The notes below the pieces were generated by a model, which did no database searches, was not told where the DNA came from, and saw nothing but the letters and a program-made list of their open reading frames with translations. The position numbers and the translations under genes are program-made. Shown one piece after another: positions 53,393 through 63,452 of a stretch of 64,000 nt of DNA; position 1 is the first letter of the stretch, and each line of letters starts with the position of its first letter. Source of the stretch: Locusta migratoria (lineage: Eukaryota; Arthropoda; Insecta; Orthoptera; Acrididae); contig CM048747.1 in the NCBI GenBank assembly GCA_026315105.1, positions 280,865,654 through 280,929,653 of the forward strand, written 5' to 3'.

Positions 53393-53907
53393 TCTTTGTT
53401 CTTTTTTATTTGTTCTGTGGGTGGATCATCGCATGGAATGGGATCGTGTTTGTTCGTCTTTGACTGTTGAATTTATTTATTACAGAGGGCGGTTAGCCCT
53501 CCGACCGAACGCAAGGCGGTACCATGCCGCATTAAGGCAGCTGGTCACGGTGTATAGCGCAGCTGTTGGAAGTACCATGGTACTGCTGCCAGTCAGACAC
53601 CAATTTTTCACTTACATCCTTCATTACTATCGTAGTCTCCCTTGCCCATTATAGTCGTTTAATCGCAAAAATGATAGCCCGATTGCCGTAAAGTGATTGA
53701 GCCTTCAGCGCATGCGCACTGAAATGAAAAGATCTTTTTGCCTGTCGTTGCGGTAATTATCCATATATATGTTGCAACTCAGCATCCAGGTTGGTTCCAC
53801 TGAAAAACAGTCAATTTATATGTGATTCTTGAAGTTTTCCCGGCGTACGGGATATTCCGTAAAGTTTCGGGAGTGCAGCCGGATTCCGTTGACTTCTTGC
53901 CACGATA

Positions 53908-53938
53908 TTTCGGCTGACAACCGGTCAGCCATCTTCAG
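53908..53938 (-). ncRNA. Hammerhead-ribozyme-like motif, best-preserved core
   Basis: On the minus strand: CTGAAGA (complement of 53932-53938), one extra T, then a perfect 7-bp stem II GGCTGAC/GTCAGCC with a 5-base loop, then GAAA (53908-53911) and tatcg. Core and stem are all intact. No Penelope-like coding sequence is recognisable next to it. Confidence 0.65.
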
Positions 53939-54026
53939 CCATAGTTTCACTCACCTCGTGACGATTCTCTTCTTCAGCAGTCCATCCAGTACTAACCTGA
54001 CTAAAAACGAGAACCGTAATTTCACT

Positions 54027-54895
54027 TGTGGTGGTAGTAGTTTTTGATAAACTCTGATTTCATTAACAAACAACTCTTTAAATGACCGTGACTTCGAACC
54101 AGAAGTTAACTAGCACCAACTCACAATAATTATCACTGACGATAATATTAGTTTCCGAATTATTAATATTAAATTTCATGACTTGAATATTCAAAATATT
54201 TCAGGATTGCTTTCTACAATCAGATTCTATAAGTTCGCAAACCCTGAGTAAAATTTTAGTTGAGGGCTCTACCAGAGGTTTTTGTTTCACAGCACTCTTA
54301 TATATTCAGTCAATAACAATGTCAACTTTCGTGCAATTTCAGTGACACAAACTCTTATCATAAGTCGTGCTGATCACACTCAAAATTCACAACAAAATAA
54401 TTCTTCACTTTAGAAAAAAATATTTGTATATCTTGATTTGATATTTAGTAATCTTGTATACTCATCAGTAAATTCATTTATAAACGTTTTATTCATTTAA
54501 ATGTAACGTAATTACAGTCACAAAAACTCACAATTGCAATCTGACATCCCGTCAATACTCCTTACAAAAAACAGACTAATCATTTTTTAAATATCTTTCT
54601 ATTACATTTCTTTAATAATAATTGTTATTTGAAAATTTTGTCAATCGCGGTCCGAAACAGGAGGCAGTGTCTTCATGTTCAGTGCGCCGACCTTCGGCTA
54701 ATCAACGATAGCGACCAGCCTATTCTCGCTGACACTGCGTACTGCTGCAGCACCGCCGTTACACACGAAACAAAGACAAATAAAATTCACACAACTATGT
54801 GTTCTCAAATCTTAATAACATTCAAAATAATATATTCATTAATTGTCTAATAAATAACTGCAAAATTGAGCTTTACGAGAAGAGTGGACGGCTCA
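54027..54895. mobile_element. LTR-like repeat, family L2, copy 1 (right end uncertain)
   Basis: Begins tgtggtggtagtagtttttg and stays alignable with 60,642-61,600 to about 54,895 (shared: aatgaccgtgactt, acaccgacc-type block gtgccgaccttcgg, aatcaacgatagcgaccagc, ctgcgtactgctgc). The copy may end at 55,984, because cact precedes the start (54023-54026) and follows aaaactca at 55985-55988. That boundary is a guess. Confidence 0.65.
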
Positions 54896-56220
54896 ATGCT
54901 GCTCAATGCTGCGTCGAAAAACTAGGTGCAGATTCTGCTTTTCAATCCGTTGCATTTTTCTTAAATTGTTTATGAATGATGGGATCTATTGCGTTAAAAT
55001 GATGTTAACAAGGGATTTTGATACGGTGTAATTATTATATAAAGCATTCTCCAGAGTACAGTTCACCGCCAAGCCCTTGCTAAATAACGCAATAGCTACA
55101 CTCACTAGTAAAGCCAGTTTATGCTAATTAATTTACCCTGTATTTAAAAACGCTCTTAAAAGATATGTTCATTTTAATATCCTCGCAAAAATGCTATGCA
55201 AATCAGTCTAGATAAATCTTCACAGATTTTTGATTAGCGTAACACGCCACGCGGTTTCAATGTTGCATGGTATCATAATTTTCATAAAAAAAACGGATCT
55301 TCACTACTCGACTGTCGACACAATATTCTACGCATGTTGATGTCCTTTTTAATCTAATAAGCAAGCACGATCCGCAAAATAGTTCCATTAATTTCGGAGC
55401 ACAATCATGTAGATGTTAACAATTCCTTGTATAAACTCCGAGTACTCTCTTACACCCCAGCAAAGCGTGAAAGTTCCCGCATGACCGCGCACAATACTGT
55501 AATCTGATTGGCTAAAGGTATTGGTAACCAATAAGATAACAGAGAAAGACCGCGCTAACCCATCGAAAACTACGAACTTTCTAGAACTATATACAGAAAA
55601 AATGTTTAGAAAGTATTAAATAATAAAATATTCACGATTTTAAAATAGTTAATTAACCATGTTTACGTGTACTGCCTGTTTCCGTGTTACCATAGACTGA
55701 CGGAATATTTATATTCAGTTTCTCCATTAATATTCTCATACTCACACACAAGTGGAAAATACCTTTCAAGCGTGAGACTACTTGAAAATTTATCGACTTA
55801 TATTTGTCAGCTCACTATCACATCTACCATAAATTCACGTACATATACCTCAACACAAAACTGTAATGACACATTATTAACTTTCAAATATTGCAATAAA
55901 TGTTTTTCTATACATTCAGTTGTTCATATGAATACTGCCTAGACATATGTCTGCAGAGTGCTGGCCTCTGTCTTCCAAAACTCACACTACGTACTGAGGC
56001 TCCAAGACGGTGACGTGTTGCGCTCCTGCACACTCGGCCACCCGCCTTACTAACCGGCGCAAGGCAAGCGAAAAAATATATGAAATAAATACAGACGCAG
56101 GGCAGTGCATAGCCGCTATGCTACAGTGTACGTCCGTTCTTTGGGATATTCAGAAAAACAGACATGTAAATGGATACAATAAAAGAAAAAAGTGCTGCTG
56201 ACTTTTCTCATCATATGAGT
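54896..56220. other. Unassigned, possibly the rest of the L2 LTR-like copy
   Basis: AT-rich. It includes attggctaaaggtattggta, a CCAAT-like cluster near 55,510. No coding sequence. Confidence 0.3.
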
Positions 56221-56234
56221 TATGAGATATGGCA

Positions 56235-56270
56235 GCCGGCCGCGGTGGCCGAGGAGACTGAGGCGCTCCA
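56235..56270 (+). mobile_element. Family A SINE head fragment (36 bp)
   Basis: The bases gccggccgcggtggccgagg and the following gagactgaggcgctcca are the first 36 bases of a family A SINE. An inverted SINE interrupts it. The preceding 12 bases gagatatggcag (56224-56235) recur at 57384-57395. Confidence 0.85.
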
Positions 56271-56466
56271 AAAATGTTCAAATGTTTGTAAAGCTTATGG
56301 GACTTAAGTACGGGGTCATCAGTCCCTAAACTTACAAACTACTTATGAACTACTTACGAACTAGGACGGCACAAATATCCATGCCCGAGGGGGGATTCGA
56401 ACCCCCGACCGTAGTGGACGTGCAGACCGTGACTGAAGCGCCTCAGTCTCCTCGGCCACCGCAGTC
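56271..56466 (-). mobile_element. tRNA-derived SINE, family A
   Basis: Near full-length minus copy (tail complement aaaatgttcaaatgtttg, intact B box complement ggggattcgaacccccgac, head complement tcctcggccaccgcagt). With the + strand head just before it, it forms a ~36-bp inverted repeat that could fold into a hairpin. Confidence 0.92.
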
Positions 56467-57182
56467 TCTGCAACAAAGTATAACGGAATAAATGATCTCA
56501 AGCATGGAACCATGTATTTCCGGACATAAGTTCACTAGAGTTTCTTTTTGTTGCCTAACCTGTCCTTGATCATTCGCTGCAGTTTACACGGTGGAAAAAA
56601 AATCACCCTATGTAGACGCTATGAAAAACTGTAAATTGCGAAATTAAATCCCGAAATTAATATTTCAGTTGATTCAGTAGTGTGTGCTCCACTCAGGTAG
56701 ACAGTATACATTACAATTTAATATCAGACATAAAAATATGTAATAATGCTTTGAATGAATTAAACAGCATACCACAAAAATTCATAAAGTGTATTAGAGC
56801 TATAATTTGAAATTATTTTGTCTCTCAGTATCTTTGAACGTAGAATTTTATGGTGTACCACCATATCGATTCAGGTGGACTCGTTTAGACATTGAGGTAG
56901 CGCCAATCACGGTGCTTAGCATTCTGCAACCGCAACGGAATTGAAATGCTAATTACTGTTTCAAATTGCGTTCCATATGCATGCCGTTCCAGCTACCTCG
57001 CATTTACTCTATTTAGGGTTAATATGAAGAGGAAGCCGCTGTAAAATTTACGCTAAAAGCTACGGACCCCGGTGCCAACTAATTAATTTAAATTTAGTTC
57101 AAGCTTCATGACACTAATACAAAAACTGCCGTATATTTGATACGCCGCGGCGGAGAGGCCAAGCGCATTGATCACTATGCTC
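56467..57182. other. Unassigned DNA ending in a SINE-head-like segment
   Basis: Mostly AT-rich without features. Bases 57,146-57,182 (gccgcggcggagaggccaag...) resemble the head of a family A SINE variant like the one at 3,531, and stop where the next SINE begins. Confidence 0.4.
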
Positions 57183-57383
57183 GCCGGCCGCGGTGGCCGA
57201 GGGGACTGAGGCGCTCCAGTCACGGTCTGCACGGCCACTACGGTGGGGGGTTCGAACCCCCCCCCCTCGGGCATGGATATTTGTGCCGTCCTAGTTCGTA
57301 AGTAGTTCATAAGTAGTTTGTAAGTTTAGGGACTGATGACCCCGTAGTTAAGTCCCATAAACTGTACAAACATTTGAAACATT
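57183..57383 (+). mobile_element. tRNA-derived SINE, family A
   Basis: Full-length + copy with gccggccgcggtggccgagg head, B box with a C(9) expansion (57,257-57,265) and tail aaacatttgaaacatt. Its 3' flank gagatatggcag matches the 5' flank of the head fragment at 56,235. Confidence 0.93.
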
Positions 57384-57869
57384 GAGATATGGCAGTCCAT
57401 CGTGAAAGAAAGTATAATAGTATGAAAATTAGCATTCGATCTTTTATGGAACAAATATGTAACGTCAAGGAAAATGTCAGTCACTAAATTTGGGAATTAG
57501 TTGACAGATGCTTTCACACGACAATCACATGAAACATCTCATCGTTATAGTACCAAGGATTAAAACACAGGTGAATGATACAAGACGCAATTTAGCTAGA
57601 AAATTAATTACACATTTTTCGATGAGTACAAATCCAAATCTCATCTTTTTATTGTATCTTTTAATTAAAATTCTTTTCAACTTAGTATTGCTCCTCCCAT
57701 GCAATGATGGTCTTCACACCAATAGCCTACTGGCAAAGACAATATCTTTTCTAGGAAAAGTGAAAGACGACCTGGGAGTTTATTACATACCATGCCAGTG
57801 AGGGTAATCTTATGGCGAGCAAATCGTTCACGAAATCGAAGAAATGGGGAAAATGTACGCAGGAAGGAG
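57384..57869. other. Unassigned AT-rich DNA
   Basis: No supportable feature. Confidence 0.4.
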
Positions 57870-58010
57870 GGCACTTTCCGGCAGTTCAGGAATGTGGAAG
57901 GAACTATCTCAATATTTGCCTGGATTGGTTTTAGGAAAATCACGAAAACCTAAATCAGGATGCCCGGATGCGAGTTTCAACCGCTGTCCACCAGACTACA
58001 TGTCCATCGA
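57870..58010 (-). mobile_element. tRNA-derived SINE, family C, decayed partial copy
   Basis: Shares with 18,080-18,200 the blocks tttgcctggattg/atttgccgggagcg, aaaatcacgaaaacctaaat and gatgcccggatgcg. The tRNA head is unrecognisable. Confidence 0.6.
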
Positions 58011-58775
58011 GCATCGCAGTCAGCAAGGTATCCTGACGATGACGGCACGCCAAAAATTCGTTTCACAATGAGCAATAAATCCGGCTGCATGCTCGAGAAA
58101 CCTTGACGCAATCTTGCAGTCGATCCACATACATTTATGGGCCACTTGCATCCAAAAAACTGATTGCAAGGCAGGATCTTGATGTAATTGGAACCTCGGT
58201 ATATCTCCCACGCTAGTCCTGCTCACAATGCTGCAATCAGCGCTTCTGCCCACACACAGACCGGCTTATTACAGAACACGCCACTTCCGTGTCTGCACTT
58301 CTCCAAGTTTAACAGTCAGATAGGTTGTGCCGCATACTTTGTCTCGTGATCCGTACACACTCTTCAGAGTCGTCGATATGCTTTGTACTTTCTGACAAAT
58401 ACAATACTGTGTTTATAGCTAACTTTCCTTAACATTTCCTGTCGGGATTTACCCAGTATAATTACAATATTTAACACAATAGAACAGCAAGAAAATGTTG
58501 CAGAACCACGATTCTAGGTGTTCAAGACATAAATATGGAATAAAAATGTGAAAAGAATGACTTCGCTTCATTGCTCAAGTAAACAGAAATAGACTGGTTG
58601 TACGACAATATCTTACACATTTTGAATTTGTGTGCCAGATTACAGCACACACTAGTGTCCTTAATGCGGTGTAATAGCTCCTCTTGCAATGATATACCTC
58701 CTCTTGCACTAACGGATGCCTATATAGGAAAAAAGTGGGGCCAATCTAATGTAACATTGTATTTGTCATGAAGGA
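58011..58775. other. Unassigned DNA
   Basis: No recognisable element or frame. Confidence 0.4.
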
Positions 58776-58779
58776 ACGT

Positions 58780-60353
58780 TGCGAGGGTGAAAGTTCGAGG
58801 TGAGAGTTTAAATAAGGAAAGTTTAATTTTTAAAACTCACAACCACCAACTGCGAACCAAATTCCTAAACATGCAAAAACACTGGAACTGTGATTGCTAC
58901 TGCTTGACTCGTTTTCTAGGGGATGATATCACACGTTCGCAGCTTTCCTTCCCTGCATATGATTAACAAAAAAAAAAAAAAATCATAATAAAGTAAGTTC
59001 ATCTGAGAAAAGGGTGTACTAACTACTATTTTTGAAAACACGTGAAAGTTCACTTTATGTTGTTTATTACACCACATTAAAACCCTGTGGCTGATACGTC
59101 TGTACGTCAACACATTTATCAAATAAAGTTATAGCTCGTGAGCCCCAAGACAAAATGAATATTTGTCGCAAATTGTTTTCACACCATGTGCCTGTCTCAA
59201 ACACCGTTTATGTTCATGCCTATGCGACGACACGTGTTACATTAACAAATCACAGTCACTTTAATTCAGTGCGATGCAAACCTTGTTCCACCGGCTAAAT
59301 ATTCACAACACACAGTAGCACTCGATTCAACTTGGTGCAGTCTACGACGAGCAACCACACCTGGCAATTGCCACACAAAAATCTATCGTCTCCACCTGGA
59401 GATCCACATGCCGACTGATGCAGAGCGACGCCGCCCGGCCAGTTCTCCACGTGCTCCCGACCTCTTGGGCCGCGAGCGCGTGCGCGCGCCAAAAGCTCAA
59501 CTGCCGGTTTTTTTTCCCTTCGTCATCAACTTCCCCATGTGAGCTGTTCTAACCGACTTCCAACGTACAGCGCTCAGCCAATACATTTCTAAAACTTTAC
59601 TTAAAATCAAAATAATTACACTACACATTAAACAAATTTCTTATGTTTTTATATTGGTATACACATCCTTTGCACTATTTATTACAATCGTGCAATTTAT
59701 TATATCAAAGATAAGTGATTTAACTGAATATTTCAAGATAAAATACACAAGATTAATTGAAAATATAATGAGAAATAGTTAATATATTATTTTTATAAAC
59801 AAACATTGCCATGCTAGTTGTGTAACTGTCTTGTATTCATTGGTGATTTATTACTTTTCATTGTCAATTAAATATAATACGCCAGCTGTGACTATATCAG
59901 CTAATGTAATGTTTATTTGTCAACAGGCTATTTTGTAGTGAGGGCCTTAAAGGTTCCTAACTGCATCGTATTACTTCAAATGCAAGTAGTATTAGAATAT
60001 TTTATTTCACGCTGTGCACTGCACTGCGCCTGGCTATCGTCATTGTCCCTCTCTCCCATGACCGGTAACGAGCCTGGAAAATCCTAAGCTGGAACAAACC
60101 ACCAACGTTGGCCTGCTCGCCGCCTCCCCTCAGCTACAAGCACACAGAAAATCTCGACGTGGAGAATTTCTGCCTATGGCCTAACTATAAATGTTGTCAC
60201 CCAACTGCGTACATACATTGCTACCATAATTATTAAGATTAAATTTGTGTAACATTTGGTGCATTGGCATGGTCAATGTCTGCAGTGAACTTCATACTGT
60301 TTAATTACAAATGCTATTAATTACCAATATTTCTAATGGGCGGTAATCTCACA
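58780..60353. mobile_element. Solo LTR-like element, family L1a (1.57 kb), copy 2
   Basis: Starts TGcgagggtgaaag and ends gtaatctcaCA, like copy 1 at 36,031-37,621 and in the same orientation. It is alignable along its full length by eye, with small indels. The flanks acgt (58776-58779) and acgc (60354-60357) fit a 4-bp duplication with one change. No internal retroviral-type region adjoins. Confidence 0.82.
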
Positions 60354-60641
60354 ACGCCCGTCGCTAATGACCACGCTGTCGACGGAAAACTGCAAGGTTC
60401 CTTCCTTCCCTTCATGAAAGAACGCAACCATAAGATGTGCACTATGCACGCAAGATTGTCCATTACGACGAATGCTGCCGATGTGGTTGCACTAAATGTC
60501 GGATGAGGCCGTCCCTGTGCCGTATAGCCGTTTGTCTTGTAAGACCACCACTGGCGACATAATGCCTCCCCGTAACATCAGGAAACCGCCACCTCCTTGC
60601 AGTCTCTGGAAGGTGTGTCTAAGTTGTCCAGGCTGACCAAG

Positions 60642-61615
60642 TGTGCTGGTACTAGTTTTTCTAAGTGACTTCACATATAATAAACAAACAGATTTTTCAA
60701 TGACCGTGACTTGTACCCGAAGTTACCCAGCACCCCAGCAACAAAACTTATAATAACCGTTAATATTAGTCTTCATACTCTTCTTAACATCGTTTCTCGC
60801 ATTGATAAATGGATTAACTCAAAATTAGATTCCACAATAAGATCCAATACGTTGGCAAACACTGAGTAAAAAAAATGTTATTTCAGTTGCTACGATAGTC
60901 TCTGTTTATTCCACAGCTCGTCTATGACAGTCATCTACATCATAACATCAACAATCGTACCACTTTAGTGACACACAACTTTTGTGTAAGTCTTTCAGAC
61001 CACATTCAAAATTCACTTCAGAATTACCATCACTTAAGAAAAATCATTTACACATCTTGATTCAAATTTTTAGGAATCGTGGACTCTCATCAGTAACTTC
61101 TTTTTAAACTATTTATTTTAAATATATGTGAGGTAAGTAATTCAGTATTACAAATCACAATTACAACGAGACTTCATTTAAATAAGAAATACAAAAAAAG
61201 ATTCCATACTTTTCATTTACATTCTATGCATTGTTAATGTTTAAAAAAAAAAAGTCTATCGCGGTCCGCAACAGCAGGCAATGTCTTTTGCTCAGCGTGC
61301 CGACCTTCGGCCAATCAACGATAGCGACCAGCATTTTCTCGCTGACGTCAGCGGAGAACTCGTCACTGCGTACTGCTGCGGCACCGTCGTTACAAACGAA
61401 CGTTCGAACGTTTGTATAGGTTATGGGACTTAACTACGGTGTCATCAGTCCCTAAACGTACATAATACTTATTAACTAGCTAACACTAAGGAAAGTATAT
61501 GTTTTCAAACATTAATAACATTCAAAACAATATATTCCGTAATTAATTACTGGATAACTGCGAAATTGAGTTTTATGAGCAAAATAGTGGACGATTAAAT
61601 ACATGTCCCACTACA
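60642..61615. mobile_element. Solo LTR-like element, family L2, copy 2
   Basis: Starts TGtgctggtactag and ends gtcccactaCA. The perfect 4-bp duplication caag lies at 60638-60641 and 61616-61619. The empty site is supported inside the window: joined flanks ggctgaccaag/ctgtctcc match ggctgatcag/gctgcctt in the Tc1 paralogue near 39,900. It contains a SINE fragment at 61,400. Confidence 0.82.
61400..61494 (-). mobile_element. Family A SINE 3' fragment
   Basis: Minus-strand tail and body only (cgttcgaacgtttgtatagg to gctaacactaagga). No tRNA head. It is absent from the equivalent position of L2 copy 1, so it was inserted in copy 2 as a 5'-truncated SINE. Confidence 0.8.
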
Positions 61616-61740
61616 CAAGCTGTCTCCACAACTTCTCCGACTATTGCGTGGTTGAAGACAGACGAGAGTCTCATCTGTGAGTAGCACTTGATGCCAATTC
61701 TGACGAGTCCATTCAGCACTGGATCACTGTGACATCACTG

Positions 61741-62156
61741 TTGAGTGACATCTATGCACAATATAAGGAACTGTATTCTTGAACGTATTCCTGACGCAAT
61801 ATACACACTCAACGAGAGTGTAATTTTTAGAGGTAGATTTCCCAAAACAGTTGCAATATCAATTTAAGAAATATTACAAAATAATATTTGGAATATTAAA
61901 AGTCGAAATAAAAAAAAGTTGGTACCTAATTTGTGTTACAATGAAGTGGTTGCCTCTCACTACGTTATTAATGTGGAACTACCGATATATCACTGCAAAC
62001 ATTCCTCTGTTAATTGGTAATAATAAAGAGGTAGAGAAAATGTTCGACGAAAAACATTACTAGAAAAATGAGAAAATGTTTCAGTAGTACGAAAATGATA
62101 CAAAGAAATATAAAGAAAGTTCAAAGGAAATGGAGGGAAGAAATAATAATTAGGAA
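61741..62156. other. Unassigned AT-rich DNA
   Basis: No feature seen. Confidence 0.4.
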
Positions 62157-62158
62157 TA

Positions 62159-63118
62159 CATTATGTGATCAAAATTATCCGGACAGCCCAAAATATACTT
62201 TTTCCCATATTAGGTGCATTGTGCTGCCTCATAATGCCTCATAATCAGCGACGTCAGTAGTCATTATACATCGTGAGAGAGCTGAATGGGGCGGTCCGCG
62301 GAATTTAGTACGTGGTCACTCGAGTCAGAAGTCTGTACGCGAGATTTTCACACACATAAACATCCCTAGGTTCACTGTTTCTGATGTGATAGGGCAGTGG
62401 AAACGTGAAGGGACACGAACATCACGAAAGCGTACAGGACCGACGGTTGAACAGGGTGGTACAGTGTAATACACAGGCTTCTATCCAGACCATCACAAAG
62501 GATCCACACCAATACTATCACAGGAGTTATGTGATAAAACTTGGATTTTCTTAGTCGAGCGGATGCCCATGAGGAGCGTAAACATTGGACGATTGAACAG
62601 TGGGAAAACGTTGAGTGACGAATCACGGTACATAATGTGGCGATCCCATGACAGGATGTGTGTATGGCGAATGCGCGGTGAACTTTATCTCCCAACGTGT
62701 ATAGTGCCAACAGTCAACTTCGCAGGCGGTGGTGTTATGGTGTGGCCGTGTTTTTCATGGAGCGCACTTTCACGCATGGCACTATCACAGTATATTCCTA
62801 AATTGATATTTTAAGCAGCTTCTTGCTTCCCGCTCTGGAATTCGGGGATTGCAACTGCATCTTTCAACACGATCGAGGACATCTTGTGGGGGAGTCGTTA
62901 CACGACATAACATCCCTGTAATGGACTTACCTGCACACAGTCCCGATTTGAATCCTATAGAATATCTTTGGGATGTTTTGAAACGCTGATTTCGTGCCAG
63001 AACGCATCGATCTACACCGATACCACTGCTCAGGGTACCACTCCGTGAAGAATGGCCTGCTATTCCCAAAGAAACCTCATTTTCAGCCAATTGTCCGGAT
63101 ACTTTTGTTCACATAGTG
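62159..63118 (+). pseudogene. Tc1-like element with both TIRs, transposase decayed
   Basis: The left TIR begins cattatgtgatcaaaat and the right TIR ends (inverted) acttttgttcacatagtg; both include tatccggaca or its complement. TA duplications lie at 62157-62158 and 63119-63120. Inside: an HTH2-like TVSDVIGQWKREGTRTSRKR (62,378-62,437), then RKHWTIEQWENV, LSDESRY (first catalytic D, 62,612-62,632), VWRMRGELYLPTCIVPTVNF, GGVMVWPCFSW, and late LNPIEYLWDVLKR-equivalent (62,950-62,985). Frames shift several times. At 960 bp it is shorter than autonomous Tc1 elements (1.2-1.7 kb), lacking most of HTH1. Confidence 0.9.
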
Positions 63119-63172
63119 TATGTGAATGATGGACAGGAATCAGTCGAAAACATTTTTTATTACATAACTAGG

Positions 63173-63199
63173 TTTCGGTCGCTGTGAAACCATTCTCAA
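63173..63199 (-). ncRNA. Hammerhead-ribozyme-like motif (weak)
   Basis: On the minus strand: ttgagaa (two changes from CUGANGA), one extra T, stem II GGT...ACC only 3 bp long, then GAAA (complement at 63173-63176) and ccta. Same spacing as the other motifs in the window, but poorly preserved. Confidence 0.35.
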
Positions 63200-63252
63200 T
63201 GCGCTGAAAATAAAGTTTTTCTAGCTTCATGTTGAAGATCACTTCTACTATA

Positions 63253-63452
63253 CCGCGGTGGAGTAGCCGAGCGGTCTAAAGCGTCTCTCTGCGGAGCGCG
63301 CGGTTGCTCGCCGTGGAGGTTCGAGTCCTCCCTGGGGCATGGTTGTGTGTGTTGTCCGTAGGTTAGTTTACCTAGGTTTAAGTAATTTGTAAGCTACGGA
63401 CTGATGACCACGCAGTTTGGTCCGATAGATTTACAGACATTTGATCATTTGA
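63253..63452 (+). mobile_element. tRNA-derived SINE, family A2 subtype
   Basis: Head ccgcggtggagtagccgagc, anticodon-region tctctctgcggagcgcgcgg, B box ggttcgagtcctcc, tail gacatttgatcatttgaac. Uninterrupted counterpart of the host SINE at 41,517-41,930. No convincing target duplication. Confidence 0.9.

Larger units (their letters stand above)
60400..61740 (-). pseudogene. Tc1-like transposase pseudogene split by an LTR-like element
   Basis: 60,641 down to 60,400 reads GQPGQLRHTFQRLQGGGGFL, then MLRGGIMSPVVVLQDKRLYG, the FWGGI block of the same family as 39,480-40,560. The upstream coding part is at 61,620-61,740. The LTR-like element at 60,642-61,615 separates them. The paralogue at about 39,900 shows the same sequence uninterrupted. 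Stops throughout. Confidence 0.8.
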
